Below are positions 33,870-36,078 of a stretch of 36,078 nucleotides of DNA, one piece after another (the stretch's first letter is position 1; the number at the start of each line of letters is the position of its first letter). The notes below the pieces were generated by a model, which was given only the letters and a program-made list of their open reading frames with translations, made no database searches and was not told where the DNA came from. The position numbers were made by a program, and so were the translations under genes. The DNA comes from Rhodanobacteraceae bacterium. GTDB taxonomy: Bacteria; Pseudomonadota; Gammaproteobacteria; Xanthomonadales; Rhodanobacteraceae. The stretch lies in assembly GCA_003142815.1 (NCBI GenBank), contig PLNP01000025.1, positions 6,859-42,936 on the forward strand. Direction: 5' to 3'.

Positions 33870-36078
33870 ATGAGTTATTTCCTTGACCGGCTCCAGTTCT
33901 TCAAACGCAGTGCGGACACGTTCTCCGACGGTCACGGCGTCACCAAGACCGAAAACCGCGATTGGGAAAACGGCTACCGTGCCCGCTGGCAGTACGACAA
34001 GATCGTGCGCTCCACGCACGGCGTGAACTGCACCGGTTCGTGCAGTTGGAAGATCTACGTCAAGAACGGCCTGGTGACGTGGGAAACCCAGCAGACCGAC
34101 TACCCGCGCACGCGCCCGGACCTCCCCAACCATGAGCCGCGCGGTTGCCCCCGCGGCGCCAGCTATTCCTGGTATCTGTACAGCGCCAATCGCCTGAAGT
34201 ACCCGCTGGTGCGCGGTGCGTTGCTGCGCATGTGGCGCGAGGCGCGCAAGACCCTCTCGCCGGTGGATGCGTGGGCGAGCATCGTCAACGATCCGGTCAA
34301 GGCCAAAAGCTACAAGTCCAGGCGCGGCATGGGCGGCTTCGCCCGCGTGCGCTGGGACGAAGCCAACGAAATTATCGCTGCGTCCAACCTGTACACAGTC
34401 AAGCAGTACGGTCCGGATCGCGTGGTCGGTTTCTCGCCGATCCCGGCGATGTCGATGGTGTCCTACGCCGCCGGCGCGCGTTACCTGTCGCTGCTGGGCG
34501 GCGCCTGCTTGTCGTTCTACGACTGGTATTGCGACCTGCCGCCGGCCTCGCCGCAGGTGTGGGGCGAGCAGACCGACGTGCCCGAATCCGCCGACTGGTA
34601 CAACAGCCGCTACATCATTGCCTGGGGTTCCAACGTCCCGCAGACGCGCACGCCCGATGCGCACTTCTTCACCGAGGCGCGCTACAACGGCACCAAGACC
34701 GTGGCGATCACCCCGGACTATTCCGAGGTCGCCAAGCTCACCGACCACTGGCTGCACCCCAAGCAGGGCACCGACGCGGCGTTGGCGTTCGCGTTCGGCC
34801 ACGTGATCCTGAAAGAGTTCCACGTCGACAACCCGTCGCAGTACTTCACCGACTACTGCCGCCAGTACTCCGACATGCCGCTGCTGGTGCGGCTTGAGAA
34901 GCGCGCCGACGGCCGCCTGGTGCCGGAGCGCTTCCTGCGCGCCAGCGATCTTGGCGGACTGGGCGAGACCAACAACCCCGAGTGGAAGACGCTGGCCTTT
35001 GATGAGAACACCGGCGAGCTGGCCATCCCCAATGGCTCGGTTGGATTCCGCTGGGGCGAGAAGGGCAAGTGGAATATCGAGGAGCAGGACAGCGCCGGTC
35101 GCGCGATCCGCCAGCGGCTGAGTCTCAAAGACTTCAACGACGCTATCGAACCGGTCAGCTTCCCGTACTTCGGCGGCATCGAGCACGACCGCTGGACCGC
35201 CTCCAAGCACGACGAGATCCTCGAACGGAACCTGCCGGTGCGCAAGCTGACCCTGGTCGATGGCAAGCAGTGGGCGGTAGCGACCGTGTACGACCTGCTG
35301 ATGGCGCAGTACGGTGTCGATCGCGGCTTCGGTGGCGGCAACGTTGCTGTCAGCTATGACGAGGACGTGCCCGGCACGCCGGCATGGCAGGAGAAGATCA
35401 CCGGCGTGTCGCGCGCCGAGGTCATCGAGATCGCGCGCGAGTTCGCCCGCACCGCCGACAAGACCCGTGGCCGCAGCATGATCATTGTCGGTGCGGGCAT
35501 GAACCATTGGTTCCACAACGACATGAATTACCGCGGCCTGATCAATATGCTGGTCATGTGCGGCTGTGTCGGCCAGACCGGCGGTGGCTGGGCGCATTAC
35601 GTGGGCCAGGAGAAGTTGCGCCCGCTGACCGGCTGGATCCCGCTGGCGTTCGCGTTGGACTGGAGCCGCCCACCGCGGCAGATGAACGGCACCTCGTTCT
35701 TCTATTTTTGTTCCGACCAGTGGCGTTACGAAAAGCTGCAGGTCAAGGAATTGCTGTCGCCGCTGGCCGATCCGCAGAAATATTCCGGCAGCCTGGTCGA
35801 CCTCAACCTGCGCGCGGTGCGGATGGGCTGGCTGCCGAGTGCGCCGCAGCTGGACCGCAACCCGCTGCAGGTGGTGCGCGAAGCCGAGCAGGCGGGGCAG
35901 GCACCGGCGGACTACGTGGTGGCGCAGATGAAATCCGGTGCGATGGATTTTGCCTACGCCGATCCGGATGCGCCGCAGAACTTCCCACGGGTGATGTTCA
36001 TCTGGCGCTCCAACCTGCTGGGCTCGTCGGGCAAGGGGCACGAGTATTTCCTCAAGCACCTGCTGGGCGCCTCGCATG
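33870..36078 (+). CDS. narG: Respiratory nitrate reductase alpha subunit NarG (partial, runs off the window)
   Basis: The first 736 residues of a protein of about 1250. The catalytic subunit reduces nitrate to nitrite at a Mo-bisMGD centre on the cytoplasmic side of the membrane. The FS0 iron-sulfur cluster ligands are His50, Cys54, Cys58 and Cys93 (STHGVNCTGSCSW and RGCPRGAS). The molybdenum ligand Asp222 lies in SFYDWYCDLPPASPQ. The ATG at 33870 follows AAGAAGG. narH, narJ and narI should follow beyond the end. The long opposite-strand open frame over this region is a shadow. Confidence 0.97.
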   Translation, partial: MSYFLDRLQFFKRSADTFSDGHGVTKTENRDWENGYRARWQYDKIVRSTHGVNCTGSCSWKIYVKNGLVTWETQQTDYPRTRPDLPNHEPRGCPRGASYSWYLYSANRLKYPLVRGALLRMWREARKTLSPVDAWASIVNDPVKAKSYKSRRGMGGFARVRWDEANEIIAASNLYTVKQYGPDRVVGFSPIPAMSMVSYAAGARYLSLLGGACLSFYDWYCDLPPASPQVWGEQTDVPESADWYNSRYIIAWGSNVPQTRTPDAHFFTEARYNGTKTVAITPDYSEVAKLTDHWLHPKQGTDAALAFAFGHVILKEFHVDNPSQYFTDYCRQYSDMPLLVRLEKRADGRLVPERFLRASDLGGLGETNNPEWKTLAFDENTGELAIPNGSVGFRWGEKGKWNIEEQDSAGRAIRQRLSLKDFNDAIEPVSFPYFGGIEHDRWTASKHDEILERNLPVRKLTLVDGKQWAVATVYDLLMAQYGVDRGFGGGNVAVSYDEDVPGTPAWQEKITGVSRAEVIEIAREFARTADKTRGRSMIIVGAGMNHWFHNDMNYRGLINMLVMCGCVGQTGGGWAHYVGQEKLRPLTGWIPLAFALDWSRPPRQMNGTSFFYFCSDQWRYEKLQVKELLSPLADPQKYSGSLVDLNLRAVRMGWLPSAPQLDRNPLQVVREAEQAGQAPADYVVAQMKSGAMDFAYADPDAPQNFPRVMFIWRSNLLGSSGKGHEYFLKHLLGASH

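Noticed and set aside
33741-36077. A 778-codon open frame on the minus strand across narG
   Set aside because: It is the antisense shadow of narG in GC-rich DNA. The plus frame encodes an unmistakable NarG with its iron-sulfur and molybdenum ligands.

Overview
The window reads as a GC-rich gammaproteobacterial chromosome, most likely Xanthomonadales (Lysobacterales), perhaps Rhodanobacteraceae. This rests on gene order and protein character only (tig-clpP-clpX-lon-hup-ppiD, an mltD-gloB-yafS-rnhA-dnaQ block as in E. coli, and a denitrifier-type nnrS/DUF2249/nar gene set). No database search was possible, so the taxonomy is an inference.

Layout. Positions 1-660 are non-coding, with palindromes and a 70-bp imperfect direct repeat, and end in a strong sigma70-type promoter. 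Positions 668-1550 hold six tRNA genes: Arg(ACG), Pro(TGG), Arg(TCT), His(GTG), Lys(CTT) and Leu(TAG). Positions 1637-10549 are the proteostasis block: trigger factor, ClpP, ClpX, Lon, HU, tRNA-Val(TAC) and PpiD. Then come fabI (minus strand), the lytic transglycosylase/gloB pair (minus), and yafS-like/rnhA/dnaQ (plus, each pair overlapping by ATGA), followed by a convergent PP2C phosphatase. Positions 16600-17150 are a scar where remnants of an SCO1/SenC gene and an outer-membrane barrel gene meet.

From about 17.2 kb a theme of life without oxygen appears. It includes a SirB-family membrane protein, nnrS, and a divergent three-gene operon (DUF2249, a small membrane protein, and a chorismate mutase-UbiT fusion). 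It continues with nadA, a decayed nadB, fabA-fabB, modABC and, after the arsenic genes, a nar operon (decayed narK, then narG running off the window end). Four FNR/DNR-type boxes (TTGAT-N4-ATCAA) punctuate this region. They lie between nnrS and DUF2249, upstream of fabA, as an apparent orphan after fabB, and upstream of the nar genes. I infer one anaerobic regulon covering nitrate respiration, NO handling, molybdate supply, O2-independent ubiquinone synthesis and unsaturated fatty acid synthesis.

The second half also shows heavy remodelling. Two near-identical 162-bp MITE-like elements flank modB. One seems to supply the start codon of modC, and the other supplies a 24-codon leader ORF whose stop overlaps the modB start. 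An IS3-type transposase remnant separates modA from an arsenic operon (arsR-arsC-arsD-arsA-arsC2-acr3) in which the second arsC is frameshifted. The nar promoter region follows a MobA-like gene tail that appears to have been cut at the ars boundary.
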